A stretch of 64,000 bases of DNA, taken from Chrysomallon squamiferum. Taxonomy: Eukaryota; Mollusca; Gastropoda; Neomphalida; Peltospiridae. Made by a program: the position numbers and the translations under genes. Under the pieces are notes generated by a model. It saw only the letters and a program-made list of their open reading frames with translations, had not been told where the DNA came from and did no database searches. Positions 1-22,320 of this stretch are shown one piece after another. The stretch lies in the NCBI GenBank assembly GCA_012295275.1, contig CM022672.1, forward strand, positions 19,351,394 to 19,415,393, given 5' to 3'. Numbering within the stretch: position 1 is the first letter of the stretch; each line of letters starts with the position of its first letter.

Positions 1-39
1 TGCTTGAAGATAGCTTACAGATAACTTACAAATAACTTA

Positions 40-262
40 CAGAGAATAGTTTTAGATAGCATAGAGAATGCTGTCTCAGATAACTTACAGAGAAGATGTT
101 TTAGATAGCATAGAGAATGCTGTCTCAGATAACTTACAGAGAAGATGTTTTAGATAGCATAGAGAATGCTGTCTCAGATAACTTACAGAGAAGATGTTTT
201 TAGATAGCATAGAGAATGCTGTCTCAGATAACTTACAGAGAAGATGTTTTTAGATACTTCTA
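40..262. repeat. 49-50 bp tandem repeat (about 4 copies)
   Basis: The word GATAGCATAGAGAATGCTG recurs at 55, 104, 153 and 203, with spacings of 49, 49 and 50 bp. The linking word is CTCAGATAACTTACAGAGAA. A degenerate continuation with TAGATA and AACTTGTAGA words runs to about 400. The array may continue left beyond the window edge. Confidence 0.85.
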
Positions 263-2091
263 TAGAATACCCTTCTAGATAGCTCAGATAACACTATTCC
301 AGATAACTTGTAGAGAATATTGTTCTAAATAGTATAGATAACTTGTAGAAAATGCTGTTGTAGACAACTAATAGAGGATACTGTTCTGTTTAACTTGTAT
401 AAAATACTGTATGCATTAGTTTTATGCAATTGTTCTTAGATATCTAGTTTTATAGATTCTTCTATTCTTTTTTTTGAAACATTAGGTAAATAAATGATAC
501 AGATACATTGCTGTAAACACAAAATAACTCAACAAAAAAAAAGAGAAAGAAAACAAGTCATAATTCACAAATAAATAAATATTTAAATATTTTCATTATT
601 ATTTATATTTTTATTAATTTATTATTTATTTATTTAAAAAAAAATGTATGTTATTATTAAAGGTGTACAAAGAAAAAGACTGTAATTACTTATAGGACAC
701 TCTACCTACTTCAATAAAACATTCTGAATGATCTTGATAATGTTACTGAACTTTCTTTGTTACTTTCAAGGACCTTACCTGAATGAGATATGACTTTCAA
801 AGTATTTACTTAGGTACATTAAGCAATAAAAAAACAGGTGTTGCCTGCTGATTAAAAGCTGCTTTGAAGTTTATAATAGATTACATTAAAGCATTAAGGT
901 ATTATTTCTTTTCCTCTGTTAAATAAAAAAGAGAAAAACTAATAAAAAGTATTTTAGTGTAGGTAATTGTAACCATAAAATTAAGTTCAGCAATAATGTT
1001 TGAAAAGCTAAGTATAAAACTGCTGATTAATTTGTATTGCCCATTTGTATGAGTGATAATAACTCTAAAGACAGTTTAGCAGTAATAATAATAAGATTTG
1101 TTATAAAATAGTGTCATTATAAATTATTTTTCTATTTGTGTAAATAAGCATAAATGTAATAGTACGTTTAACATTGAAGATTATAAACAAAGATTATAAA
1201 ACGGACAATAAGTTTGTTTTAAATTTTAAAATCCCATTTACATATCTAATACTAGACAGTACAACAGTAATATAAAGGTAATTGTGGGTATTAATAATGG
1301 TATTTGCAATTAATGTGACAAATGTATATGTAATAGATAGAAAGTCAAGCAATAATATTGATACACAATTTATGAAATAGCTAATAAAATTTAATTTATG
1401 TGAAAATAAAGTGGTTTTTTCCGGTGGTTTTTTTTTTTTTTTTTTTTTCCTTTTTTAATGTAGGGGTTGTTTTTTTGTCTGTTATTTAATTTTTAATTTT
1501 TTTCTTACAAAGCAGCGTAAAATTATAGTTGAGACACAAAAAGCTGTCAGTTCAGATTTATTACCATTTTTTTCAAAATATTTTTATATATATACCTGCT
1601 TGCCAAGTTGTCAGTTTGAAGCGTTGTATACTCCACAGTACACCCATTTACCCTGACTGAAGTTGTACCTTTTGATATGTGAAGTCATTTTATTGTGGCA
1701 GTTTGGGTTGAATGAGCTTTCCTCTTGTGTGTGCCTTTTTACAGTTTATTCTTCGTGTGATCAAAACAGTTTTTTTTTTTTATGTTCAGAGCAGTCTGAC
1801 CTGTGTGTTTCAATTGCCGTCATTGAAAGAATAGAAGAAAGGAAAAGAAATAGTAGTAATAATTCATAAATAAACCCACTGTATGTAGTACACACTGAGA
1901 CCAGTTAGTGTGCAGTTTGTCTCAGTGGCAGCCAGACAGCTAACTAGCTGTGTGCAGATTGCAGGATTCTGTGCATGTATTTTTACACACATGATGATTC
2001 ATATAGGTGGATTATATTTATAGCATGGTTTTATTGTTTTCAGTGGTGACACACAAAAACAGATTGAATTAAAATTGGCCTCTCGTTGTTG

Positions 2092-2124
<33 letters not shown>

Positions 2125-4156
2125 AGGAATATTAATGAATTGGGAATATTGATGTAAAAGAAGAGCTAGAGAATATAGAATGTTGGTCTGGAAGGCTTGA
2201 TGAATCAGGAATATTAATATAAAGAAGGTCTGATGAATCTCACAAGGATAGAATGTCATAATAGGTCTGAAGAATAAGGAATACTGATGAGGGAATGTTG
2301 AAATAGGCCTGACAAATGAGGAATATTCAGAAATATAGTAATATTCATGGTGGATTGTTATTATTTCATCTTTTTTTTGTTTTGAATATAGTCATATTTA
2401 GTTTAAAGTTTCTGTAAAACCGACAGTTTCTTCTTTTATTTCTTTTGTTTTTCATAAATATATGCAAGTACTTATTTTTGAAGTGTTTAACTGCAGGACA
2501 TACAGTAATGTTTTGTTTGTAAATGTAAATGTAATTTATACAAACACATTCATACATTCAATGCTGTATTCACTCAAGAAGAATATTTAATACATGCTTT
2601 TGAAATATAGTAATTTTCATATAGTTTAAAAACATAAAAAATAATTTAATATTTTTTTTACATTAATTTTGTCTATGTGTAGTTATACAAGAAATACGTA
2701 CAGTTAAACAATCTAGCTATTTTGTTTATAAATTAAAGTAATAATTCTGATTTAGACAAGAACATTTATATATGTGTGAATTATTAAAACAAATTTAGAT
2801 GTGTTACAATACCAATAATACAAAATCTTGATTAATAATATAAAAGTAAACATTGATATCTACAGCTTATATAATTTTTTCAAGAATTTAAAATAAAGAA
2901 AGAAATAAAGTATAGCTATTTACATTTGTAAATTATCAATATTAAATATTTAAATATTTCACATAATGATTAATAAAGTAATAAAATATGAGATAAATGA
3001 CTTCACATATTTATAAAAAAAAAAAAAAAAAACTAAAACACCAAAAAATATTTTTTTAAAATTATAAATGTGTTTTTTCTTGATTTTTTGTAGTTGTTGT
3101 TGTCGTTCTTGTTGTTTAGTAGTATTTGAAAGAATAAGAAAATGATAGGCCTTTTGCCAACCCTTGTAGTTACATAACTAATCTGCCCTTGGCAAATATT
3201 CTTTCTATTTTCATCCTGTTTAACTGAGAAATTGAGCTAATCCTCTGTTGAAACCTCCCTTCCTCTTGTGTGTTGTAAATGAAGTTACATCATTCTGACA
3301 ACATACAGAGATTAGGGGCAGATCTAGGATTTCAAAAAGAAGGGGTGTCCACTTCCATCTGTACATCATTGCTTAGAAAATATAGTCTTAATGAATTTTA
3401 AGAAAACAAACAGAAGCCTTGAGTCACATGTGATTGGTCTAGATTTATGTTTCGTAATATTTACAATCTCTGAACATTCTTGCTGAATGAAAAAAACTTT
3501 ACTGTATCCTCCTCCTGCAGTACTTTGAAATCTGTTTCTTCTCTTTGAATTAAAATTTATCTCACCACTTCAAACTGAAAGCTGTCTTCTTCTTCTTCTC
3601 ACTGCTGGTATTTACATCTGCTGCTTTATTACCTGTAACCATCTGGCATGTTTCACAACTGGAGCATTTGTTTCTCCCGGTACAAATTATAATGTGTGAG
3701 TCATTGCCGTGGTAACAAATGTTTCAGAGTTTCTTTTCAAAGAACTTTGTTACCGTGGGAATGTACTAACAAATTGGTAACAGTTGATGTTGATGTATTT
3801 GCAGTATTATTTTAAATTATTGGCATGTAACAAATGTTACATGATTTATAATGTGGTTGTATAGATTATTTGCTTTGGGAGATTTGTTGTTTTGCAAATG
3901 TTTATGATATTTATTAACCATTTCAATATTTCTAGCTGGGGGGAAAAATAAATTGTTTGAGATTCAGAGAACAAAACCTGACAGCTGTTGTGTTAGGATT
4001 TTACTGGCAAATGAGATCAGTTTAAATATATCTGTCAGTATATCAGTCCTGTCTCTGTCTGTCTGTCTGACTTGCTAACACATTACACCTGTTGTTGGTA
4101 TAACAATTCTATGACACTCATTTATTTACTTGTCTGTAGCACATATCTGTCACTTA

Positions 4157-4185
4157 AACACACACACACACACACACACACATAT

Positions 4186-4228
<43 letters not shown>

Positions 4229-4230
4229 GC
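4157..4230. repeat. (CA)n microsatellite
   Basis: Compound CA tract interrupted once by TATG and followed by a short TA run. A (TG)n tract lies at about 4383-4425. Confidence 0.9.
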
Positions 4231-4389
4231 ATATACTTACTTACTGAATAAAGGTATTAAAATATAAAACTGTATCTGTTAAAACAGTGTCCTGAAAAAC
4301 TAATCTGTTTCAGTGAGTCTGTTAATTTGATTATCTAATTTAGTAATTATTTCATTATCTCCTTTTTAAAGTTATCTTTCTTTGTGTGT

Positions 4390-4428
<39 letters not shown>

Positions 4429-5206
4429 TATAAAATACACAGGTTAGAAATCTTGACATGTTTGTCAATAAATGCCTGCAGATTGTGTGCATTCTTCATT
4501 TTCCTAATAAAGCTGGGTTAGAAATTAAACCTGGATACGTTTTACATGTCTGCCAGCTGTCCCGAGACAGTTCTCACAGATAGTGTGTGTTTAAGCCATC
4601 ATCAACTTACTGGCAAAAAAAAAAAAAAAGAAAAAAAAAAAAAGAAGATTTTCTTGTTCTGTGTTGTCTTGTCCAGAGATGTTTAAATCTCAGCCAGCCC
4701 TGCAGGGAGAGGAAGAAAAAAATGTCTCGTGATTAATGAGATTTCTTTGTTCAACAGTTGAACTCAACGGTTATAAGTTCTTATTTTTCAGTTCAGTTCA
4801 TTCTTGTTCCTCCACTTTGGAAATATTAGTCAAAAAATAACCTGTCAGAAATTTGATTTCATGTTTTTAATTCTTTTCAAGTATGACAATGTTTGAGTTA
4901 CGCATGTAAATAATCACACCTATTGTTTTGAGTTTTTTCTTCTTCTTTTTTTTCTCTCTGCAAATTAAATAATACACTGGTTGAGAAAAAATTTGATTAA
5001 TTTATTAATTACGCTGATTGTGATCGTGGATGGTTAATGGATTATGGTTGAGTTTGCTTGTGTTTTTACTGTGTTTTCTGTTTTATCAGTCTTTATCTGG
5101 AAACTGTCATTGTGATGGGAATGGAAAGTTCTCTACCTGAAATGCGTGGATAAAGCAGAAGAGATGACCTTTGTGATGTGTTCATAATAATAACTGAATT
5201 ACAAAA

Positions 5207-13287
<8,081 letters not shown>

Positions 13288-13940
13288 AACTCAACAGACA
13301 CAGAACAAAAATCACTAACGTAATTTACAGTTAGAAAACTTTCAATCTGTTTTCTTCTTGTAACAGTCAAGGCTCCAAGAAACCATAATATATAAAATTG
13401 TGAATATTACTTGTTTATGTTTGGATTATACTATACAGATTTACTCTTCACAAACAAAATTTTGGTATTTGTTATTAAGCATTTTTTTTTTTAAATACGT
13501 GTTATAATAATAATAAAATAATGGATAGAAAAGAATAACAGTAGCAACAGAAGATTGTTATTCTTAAAAGTTTTGAAGTATTAGTGGTGTTTTGGGGGGG
13601 TTTAAATCACAATAATAACAATAATGAACAATGAAAAAAAAAATAATAATAATAAAAAGAAAATGTATATTTTTGTTTTTTAATGTCTTTTTGGTTGTTT
13701 TTTCTAAATTACAAAATATTCATTATAATTTTTTTTTATTTCAAATGACCTTTGTAAGATCATATTTTAATATATTGTTTCGCTTTTGTTCAGCTTAAGC
13801 ATACCACAGTATTATATTATAATGTCATTTTGAATGTATTTCATTAATCATGGAGGCAAATACATGCTGAAAGGTCATAAAATTCTTCTTCTTTTTTCTG
13901 TTATGTATTAATGATTTCCCTGTGATTCCTTTATTTGACA

Positions 13941-14115
13941 TGTGACCAGAACACAATGTAAAATAATGTGACCAGAACACAATGTAAAAATAATGTGACC
14001 AGAACACAATGTAAAATAATGTGACGTAAACAGAATGTAAAATAATGTAACCAGAACACACAACATTGAGTCATGTGACCAAAACACAATGTAAAATAAT
14101 GTGACCAACACAATG
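13941..14115. repeat. 26-bp minisatellite (about 7 copies)
   Basis: The word TGTGACCAGAACACAATGTA repeats with a 26-27 bp period. Three near-identical copies come first, followed by diverged ones (TGTGACGTAAACAGAATG, TGTAACCAGAACACAC, TGTGACCAAAACACAATG). The array lies about 650 bp beyond the WDR47 stop, so it may be transcribed in the 3' UTR. The three hydrophobic open frames on the minus strand here are by-products of the repeat. Confidence 0.9.
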
Positions 14116-14829
14116 CCTTCAGTTTGCAGTGAATGTTTAATTATTTTTGTGATGTTTGTATAAGTTTTATTTTAACATGTCATTGTTATATTTCATAAAT
14201 AGCTACTGCTTTTATGTAATAGGTAGATACTTGTGACTGCAAACTAAATAATTATAATGGTTATAGTATTAGAAGTTCTACATTGCATATTTCATTACAG
14301 CTATAACTATTTTTTTTTTAAATTCTGTAGCTTCCTTTATATATGATCTAACCTATTTTTGAAATTACTGCCTACTAAAATTACATTTTCTTCCATAAAT
14401 TCTTAAAATATTAACATGCATTGTTTTTGTGGGAGTGTTTGTTCAGTTTTTTTTTTTTGTTGTTGTTGTTTTCTTAATGTATATAAGAGAATAATTCACA
14501 GTCTAGTTAATAATAGATGTTAAAACTTTAGTCAAGTTTTGGTTGTGGTTATTTACATTACTGTTAGTCATTTAATCTAGGTATTTTTTATTAGTTATGA
14601 TCCAAGTATATTTTTTGGTTGCTGCTGTTGTTTTTTTTTCTTCGTTTTTTCTTTTGTTCTACAAACAGTTTTGCTCACAAAGCTCACTCACTTGTAAATA
14701 ACATGCTTACCCAATTACTGAAATATCACGAATAACACTGTAATCATTTTTCCATTACATTTTCATTTTTTTTCTTACCTCTGTCAGAATTATAAGTGAA
14801 AAGAACACAGATTCTGTTTCAAATACCTT

Positions 14830-14867
<38 letters not shown>

Positions 14868-15549
14868 CCAGCAAGAAATGTAACAAAAACTGAATATAAC
14901 TTCTATTTTAAATAACATTGCTTTTATTTTCAGTTTAGATATATCAGAAATATAAAAATAGCTTAAAATTTGTTTTTCTGTACTGGTCCAATCATTGATC
15001 AGAACTCTGGCTTAAAAAAACTACTTTCATTTTACATTCAGTCAAATCAGAAATAAATCTAAAAACAAACTATCTTAAACTTTCTTATTTTACCAGCATG
15101 ACCTTTTCTGTGTATCCAGTTCAAAACAATAATTTTTATTATTTTAAAGTCCTTTCTGCTTTTCACAGATTTCAAACTGTGTCATTTTAGCATGCAAATC
15201 AATTCATTTTTATTTATAATGACATAAATATATTCTAAGATTTTTCTTATTGGCATGTCATTTTATATATACTTACTTATTACTGATTGGTATGTACTTG
15301 ATTTTTTTTTGGTTGAACACAGCAAGTATTAAGTGATTATTCATGAATTAATTACAGGATCAGGTTTATCTGTCATCTACTTAAATAATAATGTCATCAT
15401 CCATCATGTCCATGACAAAATAATCTCTCTTTTTTTTCTTTTTTTTTATATGGAGTTTGTCAGTTCCTCTGTGTCTCACAATGAAGTATTAATGATTTAT
15501 TTGTACAATACAATATATATTCAGAACTAGACACACGTTTTCTGATCCC

Positions 15550-15762
15550 CAGGGCTAATTCGATTTTTGGAGGCCCCTTATATAGGCATGTATGTATAGG
15601 CAAATACTACAAACAGAGAAACGGTGCTTGCCAGTTAGATAAATATATATGATTAACGACACTTTGTTGAAATTTTTGTCCTGTCTGACTGTGCTCCCTT
15701 CCCCCAAAATGTTGGGCCCCTGGGCTGCAACCCTTGTAGCCCAGTGGAATAAGACAGCTTTG
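15550..15762. mobile_element. Possible decayed non-autonomous DNA transposon
   Basis: A GC-richer island sits in AT-rich DNA. It starts CAGGGCTAATT and ends with a sequence whose reverse complement starts CAAAGCTGTCTTATT, giving imperfect hAT-like ends. It contains GGAGGCCCC and GGGCCCCTGGGC blocks. The flanking 8-mers do not match, so no target duplication supports it. It could instead be an unclassified repeat fragment. Confidence 0.3.
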
Positions 15763-16142
15763 TAATATACTGAATGACTGTATTTTCAACCACAGTCTGC
15801 TTGCTTATCCAGTCTCTGTGTTAAAATGTAATGTCTCTCTTTATCATGTGTTTTTTTTTTTTTTCATTTCAAATAAAATTTGTTGCGTCGTTTAAGGACT
15901 TAAAATTTTATTATTTTTAAAGTCCTTTCTGCATTTCATCGACTGCCTCAAATGTTACATTGTTGTCGATTACTGCATTTTCATGCATTTGTTGGTACAT
16001 TTTTTGTACTGAATTGATGGACATGTATTGGTTCACTTTAAAGTATTTTTTCTATTTTTATTTTACTATCTTTTTATTATGAGTTTATTTGATATAATTA
16101 TTTACATTTCTGTCTCACTACCTTTTCTTTCTTTTGCTTGTA

Positions 16143-16174
<32 letters not shown>

Positions 16175-16732
16175 TTTCAAAATACAGAAAATATTTTTTA
16201 AAGTATTGTATTGACTTGTTTTGTTACAGTATTGTAATGTTTTTTTTTTTTTGTGTATATGAGATTATAACACAGTAAATATTTTTGTATTGACACCTAT
16301 CACTGCAAGAAGTCCTTTTTATTTTACAACTACAAAGATTGGTATTTTGTGTTTATAATGGAAATTCTTGTTGAATTTTTTACAGTCTCATTTATAATTG
16401 TTTAATGTGAAATAATTATTTATGTTTTTTTTATTTTTTTATTTTTTATTATTATTTTTTTTTTTTTTTTTTTCCTATAAAGAAATGTTTGAATGGGTCA
16501 CATACATAGATATTTATTAACATACTCTAACATTATGAAACAGAAACATGTACATACATCAAAAAAAAAAAAAAAAAATGTATGTTGTTTTACTTGTTTT
16601 ATTTAATGTATTCAGACAAAAACCATAAATAAATGTGCATTAATAAAGACATTGAGTTAAGAACAGTACATCTGTTACTGAACCTGTTTTATATCTCAGA
16701 CCAATACACAACTAGTATATATTATGCACATG

Positions 16733-16772
<40 letters not shown>

Positions 16773-18302
16773 CTTGTATTAAACATTTTATTGAGGAAGA
16801 ATGGCAGAGTTCAGTCTGAAATGTTAAATTTGTTTTTTTCTCTTACAAGGTGCCTCACAAATTGTTATTAATCTTCTTTTGAATTTAATGTTGCCAAGCT
16901 TCTGTTATGTGATTGCTAAAAAAAAAATGTACATAACTATTAGGATCTCAGTTGTTTCATATTTGTTGCTTTCAGAGTTATTTTATTTATCTTGTGTTGT
17001 AAAGCAGTAGATATTTCTGAAGATACTGCTGGGTTTTTTTTTCATAATGCTAATACAATTCAATATGTCATTTACTGTGATGTAATATTCAGGTTTTTTA
17101 TTTTTATTTTGTTACTGAAAAAAATGGCAGTAAATTTTAAAACATGAGAAAGATAAAATTAGAAGATGATTCTGCTGGACAATGTGGAAAATGTAACTTG
17201 TCTATATATAAATTATAATACATTTAACCCCAAAAATGTTGGTTATATGCATAATATTTAATTTTTATTATGATTATTTCTATTTTATTTTAATTATTTA
17301 TTTATTTCATTATTTATTTATTTATTTATTTATTGATATTATTATTCTTCTTCTTCTTCTTATTATTATTATTAATGCTGTTAAATTTTAAAAAGTTAAT
17401 AATTTTGTAACAATTAATATTATAAAGACATTGATTTTGATTAAATTTTTTGAGCTACAGATTTGAAACCCTACGTAAAAATAAAATAATAATAATAAAT
17501 AATAAAATGCTCACATTGTCCACTATTGGTCATGGCACTCTGATCCAGATATATAGATAACATCTCTTATTTTAATCCCTAATTCCAAAATGTATATTAA
17601 TGACATACTTAATATTTAATCTGACAATTCAGTATTTTCAGAAATATCTACATCATTTCAATAATATTTCAAAGAGATAAGAAATATTTAATATACTGTC
17701 TTGTAAATGTATGATCTACATAGTTTCTGATGTATTCAAAATTTTAAAATTATTTATTGATAAGCTTTTTGTTGATAGATCATAGCCAATTTTTATTTGT
17801 GTAAATAATAATGATAATGTTTGTGATTTTTAATGTTTTAGTTCAGTGGTGATCTATATATATATATATATATTTTTATAAAAAAAAATTTGACTTCATA
17901 ATTAGTTTAATTAAGAAAATAATAATGTTAATAATTATCATGATTTATGTTAAATGAGTAAAGAGCAAAACAGAAAGTAATTGATAACATTAAAACTAAA
18001 TAAATAAAAACTAAATCTTTGAAATTTTAATATTTTCATAACCTAGGAAAAGATAATGAACCACTGAAATCTTTTTAATTTCTGTGAAACAAAATTATAT
18101 CTCTCATGTAATAAAATTACTGGGTTTTTTCATTTATATATATTCATATCTTTGATTAATTAAACATTTAAAATATAAATTTTATAAATGTTTTTCTACA
18201 TTTGAATTCAATACTTTTTCTTTGACACTGTTATAACAATATATTTCTTTAAATGGTGCAGATATATTAATTTGATAAAAATTTATTTTTGCAGACTATC
18301 TT

Positions 18303-18334
<32 letters not shown>

Positions 18335-19856
18335 TGTTTTTTTGTTGCTTTTCTTCTTCTTTTTTTTTAGTATTAAAAGTATACCCATATGCTTTATTTA
18401 ACTTGAAAAAAAAATATTACAAATAAAAATATATCCTTTTCAGCAAGGTGATGTATACCTTACTGCTTTCTGTGTATTACATCAGATGCTTAAATTTTTT
18501 AATCATTATTGTTTTTAATTAATATTGGCTATATTCAGTGTTTAATGTTTAGAATATAAATATTGGTAAAATATGCATGATAAACAAATCAGATTGTGTG
18601 AAGACCTGTAACTATTCTGATTCTTCATAAAGGCATAATAGATTTTTTGAAAGTAGAAAGACATAATTCTAGAGATAATTTTATTGTCAGATCAGTTGAC
18701 AGAGCAGTTAAAGTCTCAAATTGAAGATTGTGGTTCAGTTCGTTTTTGATGGAATATGAGGAAATGTGCATAAAGATGTTTTAATAGAAAATTTTAAAAT
18801 ATTTCACTTTCATAGTATCTTTATACAGAAACATGGCTGTATAATATAGCTTGTTTTTGTGGGTTATCATTTTTTTTTTTTTTTTTTTCAGATGATCATA
18901 ATATAGCATTCTCACTTGTTACATCAAGCTTTATTATTTAAATAACGCTTCACTTAACATTTTGTAGTGTGTAACGTTCTAACAAAAAGTGTGATATTTG
19001 TATTGTAAAAAACAATATATAAAAATATATATGTATTTTCTGTGTTTTTTGGCGTGTTTTTTTTTTTCACTTTTTGTCCACTTTTTTTTTTTTTACATCA
19101 TATTAAGTTTCTCTTTCATGTACTTTCTAGTCATACTATTAGCAAAATAAACAGTAGAATGTGAATCTTCTTTGTTTTGTTTTGTCGTCATTTTTTTTAT
19201 ATGTGATTAAAGATTTTCAAATACAGGATAAAAATTGTAAAGTTTAATGATGTTATTAATGGTGGTGAGGGTAAAACACATGACAAGAGTTATGGGGTTT
19301 TTGTTGAACAGTGATTGTAAAAATTAAAATGGATGTCATCATATTGTCTTCTCACAAAATTTGCAGTTAGAAATTTTTATTTTTGTGTCCACCTACCCAT
19401 AGACAGAAAGATACATATAACCTTTGATAAAATGGTTTTGGGTCACTGACTGGAACCAGTCAAATAAGTACACACTCCTTTTTTGTCTTTTAACATTCAT
19501 TTCACTGAATTGTTTTCTTGTCACCTATATTTCATTTCCAAAAATGTATTTTAAAAAGAAATTCCATGAAAATTACTATTCATTTTAACATAAATCTTTT
19601 TATTTTAATATGGAATTTTGTACATGTGTATTGCATGTTAAACGAAATCGAGGGATCTTTTACATATATTTTCTGATAATAAAAAAAAAATTCTTAATTA
19701 AAACCTGAATTGTAGATGCTTATGCAACAATTCACCCCATCATAATTTTTATTGTCACGATATATTTTACTTATTTCTCAGACACAACTTTGCAGTTCGT
19801 GCCAATAACGGTGCTCTTACATGTATGGAGAAAATAAAATACAAATCAGAAAAATA

Positions 19857-20254
19857 ATGGCAGCGCCCATTAACTGGTGTGCTCGTGGTTTATTTTTGAA
19901 ACGGGTCTGTCTTGATCGGTCCTTTGTTTCAAATTTTTTGCAAGCTCAAGTCAAGCACAATTTTATTGTTCCTTTCCACTGTGTGTCAAACTGTGCAAAA
20001 CAGACTCCACCGAAAACAAAATGGAGACGAATATTATACGCCGCGGGGGCCGTCATGTTTGGAACTGCCGTCGCTACAACAATAGCTCTTGACAAATGGA
20101 GCGTTTATGCAGAGAGCGTGAAAAAACCAGATATCAAACCAACTAGGCGAGTAAGTTACTGTATACACGATATAAAAATATGTCCATACATACATATGTA
20201 TGTATAAATAATAATATTTTTATATAATATTATTATTATATAAAAAAAATAATT

Positions 20255-20333
<79 letters not shown>

Positions 20334-22286
20334 CACTCATATTAATATATAGACATACATAAACAGGATGTATCAGAAGTACTTCAATTAGACCCAATTT
20401 CTAAAATTATGAGTTACTATGAAGTGATAAAACTAAGTGATAACCTGATTTCTTGAATTTACCTTATTAGTTTAGTATTACTTCATTAATGTAGAGAATT
20501 GTTGAACCATCCTCAGCCTGGGATTTGGCCTACATTCATTTAAATCCTGGGTTTGGACATGTTCAGAGTTTGGCTTATGTTATAATACACTCTGCTGTAT
20601 ACCAGTTTAATAATTTGTTACATATTTTACAAGGTTACACTTAACAGTAAAGATGCTTCTGAATTAATTTAGCTATTAATAGTATTATGCACATAATTCA
20701 TACATAATATCCATTATATTGTTAATAAATGCAGGTTTTTTATTCATTTAGCTATCATTCACATAATTTACTCATAATACTGATTATCATATTAATAAAT
20801 TCAGGTTCTTAATTTATTTAGCTATCATGTGGATAATTTACATAATATTCATTTATAATGTTAATAAATTCAGGTTCTTAATTTATTTAGCTATCATATG
20901 GATAATTTACACATAATATTCATTATAATGTTAATAAATTCAGGTTTTTAATTTATTTATCTATTACATGTATAAAAAATACATAATATTCATTATAATA
21001 TTAATAAATTCAGGTTCTTATTTTTACATCAGATCCAGATTGATACAGATCCAAGTGGTTTGAAACTTACCCTGTTCCAGTATCAAACATGTCCATTCTG
21101 CTGCAAGGCAAGGGCCTATCTTGACTACAATGGAATTTCTTACGATGTCGTGGAAGTGAACTCTGTGTTCAGAAAAGAAATTAAATGGTCAAAGTATAAA
21201 AAAGTCCCCATCCTTTTATGTGATGGTGTGGGAGAGAATGGATTTTTGGTAAATGATACAGATTGCATTCTTAATAATAATGAAATGCATTTTACTTTAT
21301 ATATTTGGGCTAAGATAATGTTAAACGTTATACTATAATTAGATACAACAGAAAAATTGATAAATGCTGAAATTAAACATTTTCAAGTTAAATAAATAAA
21401 AAAATCCAAAAATAAATCCACATTTTGAAAACTGTTAATCTGGATGCTTGTTCAGAAGGATAAAATGTATTTGTGATTATACAGAGTTTGGAACATAAAT
21501 AGTAGTATTGTATATTTAACTTTAACATAATAAAAATTAAATGCATCTGAATGTTTACTAGCCGTAGACATACTATTTTTTTAGTACATCCTAGAGAAAA
21601 ATTGTTTCTCTTTTTCTTTGTTTTCAGCAAATCTGTGATTCATCAGTAATCATCAGTTTACTGGAGTCACATCTTAGTGATCCACAGTTATCACTGGATC
21701 AGCTCTTAACTTATTACCCTTGTCTGGAAACAAAGGAGGGCAGTAAAACCAAATATGAGTTCCAGAATAAATATTTTCTGATGTTTCCAGAAAAGAATGC
21801 CAGCAAGGCTTTCATAGAACAAACAAGGTAAAATAAATAAATAAATATAGAAAAAAAAAAATGCTTGCTCTAGATTAATCAGTATTATTGAAGAAAAAAA
21901 ATTTTTGGAAAAAATATTTGTTAGATATTTTGTGTACAGTTATTTTGTTTCTCCTGAAATGTAATGTTTCAGGAACAATCCTCATCAATCAGCCTGTTAG
22001 TTCATCACAATTCTAGTCAGTGCATCATTACTTATTCACCAAACCAGCAGTGTATACTTTAGGAATGTGTATATAAAAGATCTGTTGATATTGGTGTAGT
22101 TATTTTCTATGATGTAACATATTTCATTTTAATATTAAAATATTATTGGATCTTGATAAATAAAACAATCTTCAGCTGTTTGTATTTATAACAGTAGATA
22201 CTTTTTTTGGTTGCTTTTATTTAACACTAATTCATTTATTGATAACATGACTTTTTGTAATCTGTATAAATATTATTTCTCTTACT

Positions 22287-22320
<34 letters not shown>

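Larger units (their letters stand above)
1..5206. other. AT-rich gene-poor stretch upstream of WDR47-like gene
   Basis: No coding exon was recognised on either strand. The stretch holds a 49-50 bp tandem repeat at its left end, homopolymer tracts, CA and TG microsatellites near 4.15 and 4.4 kb, and a short segment near 3.31-3.36 kb that looks like the end of an interspersed repeat. It could be intron of the WDR47-like gene, because vertebrate WDR47 has N-terminal LisH and CTLH domains that are not seen in this window. Confidence 0.5.
13288..19820. other. Gene-free stretch between WDR47 and PTGES2
   Basis: This stretch contains the 3' UTR of the WDR47-like gene, a 26-bp minisatellite, a possible DNA-transposon fragment at about 15.55-15.76 kb, several T tracts of 20-35 nt and a CA tract at 16738-16766. 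Open frames here are short, AT-driven and unlike any protein I know. Confidence 0.7.

Noticed and set aside
1663-1869. 68-codon open frame on the plus strand
   Set aside because: AT-rich, no splice signals, no family resemblance and typical of chance frames in this window.
1999-2557. Minus-strand open frames of 63-86 codons
   Set aside because: They arise from poly-A/poly-T and TA-rich sequence; the peptides are runs of Phe, Lys and Asn.
13825-14113. Three overlapping hydrophobic minus-strand frames (repeated LFYIVFWSH words)
   Set aside because: They are translations of the 26-bp minisatellite and of its period close to a multiple of three.
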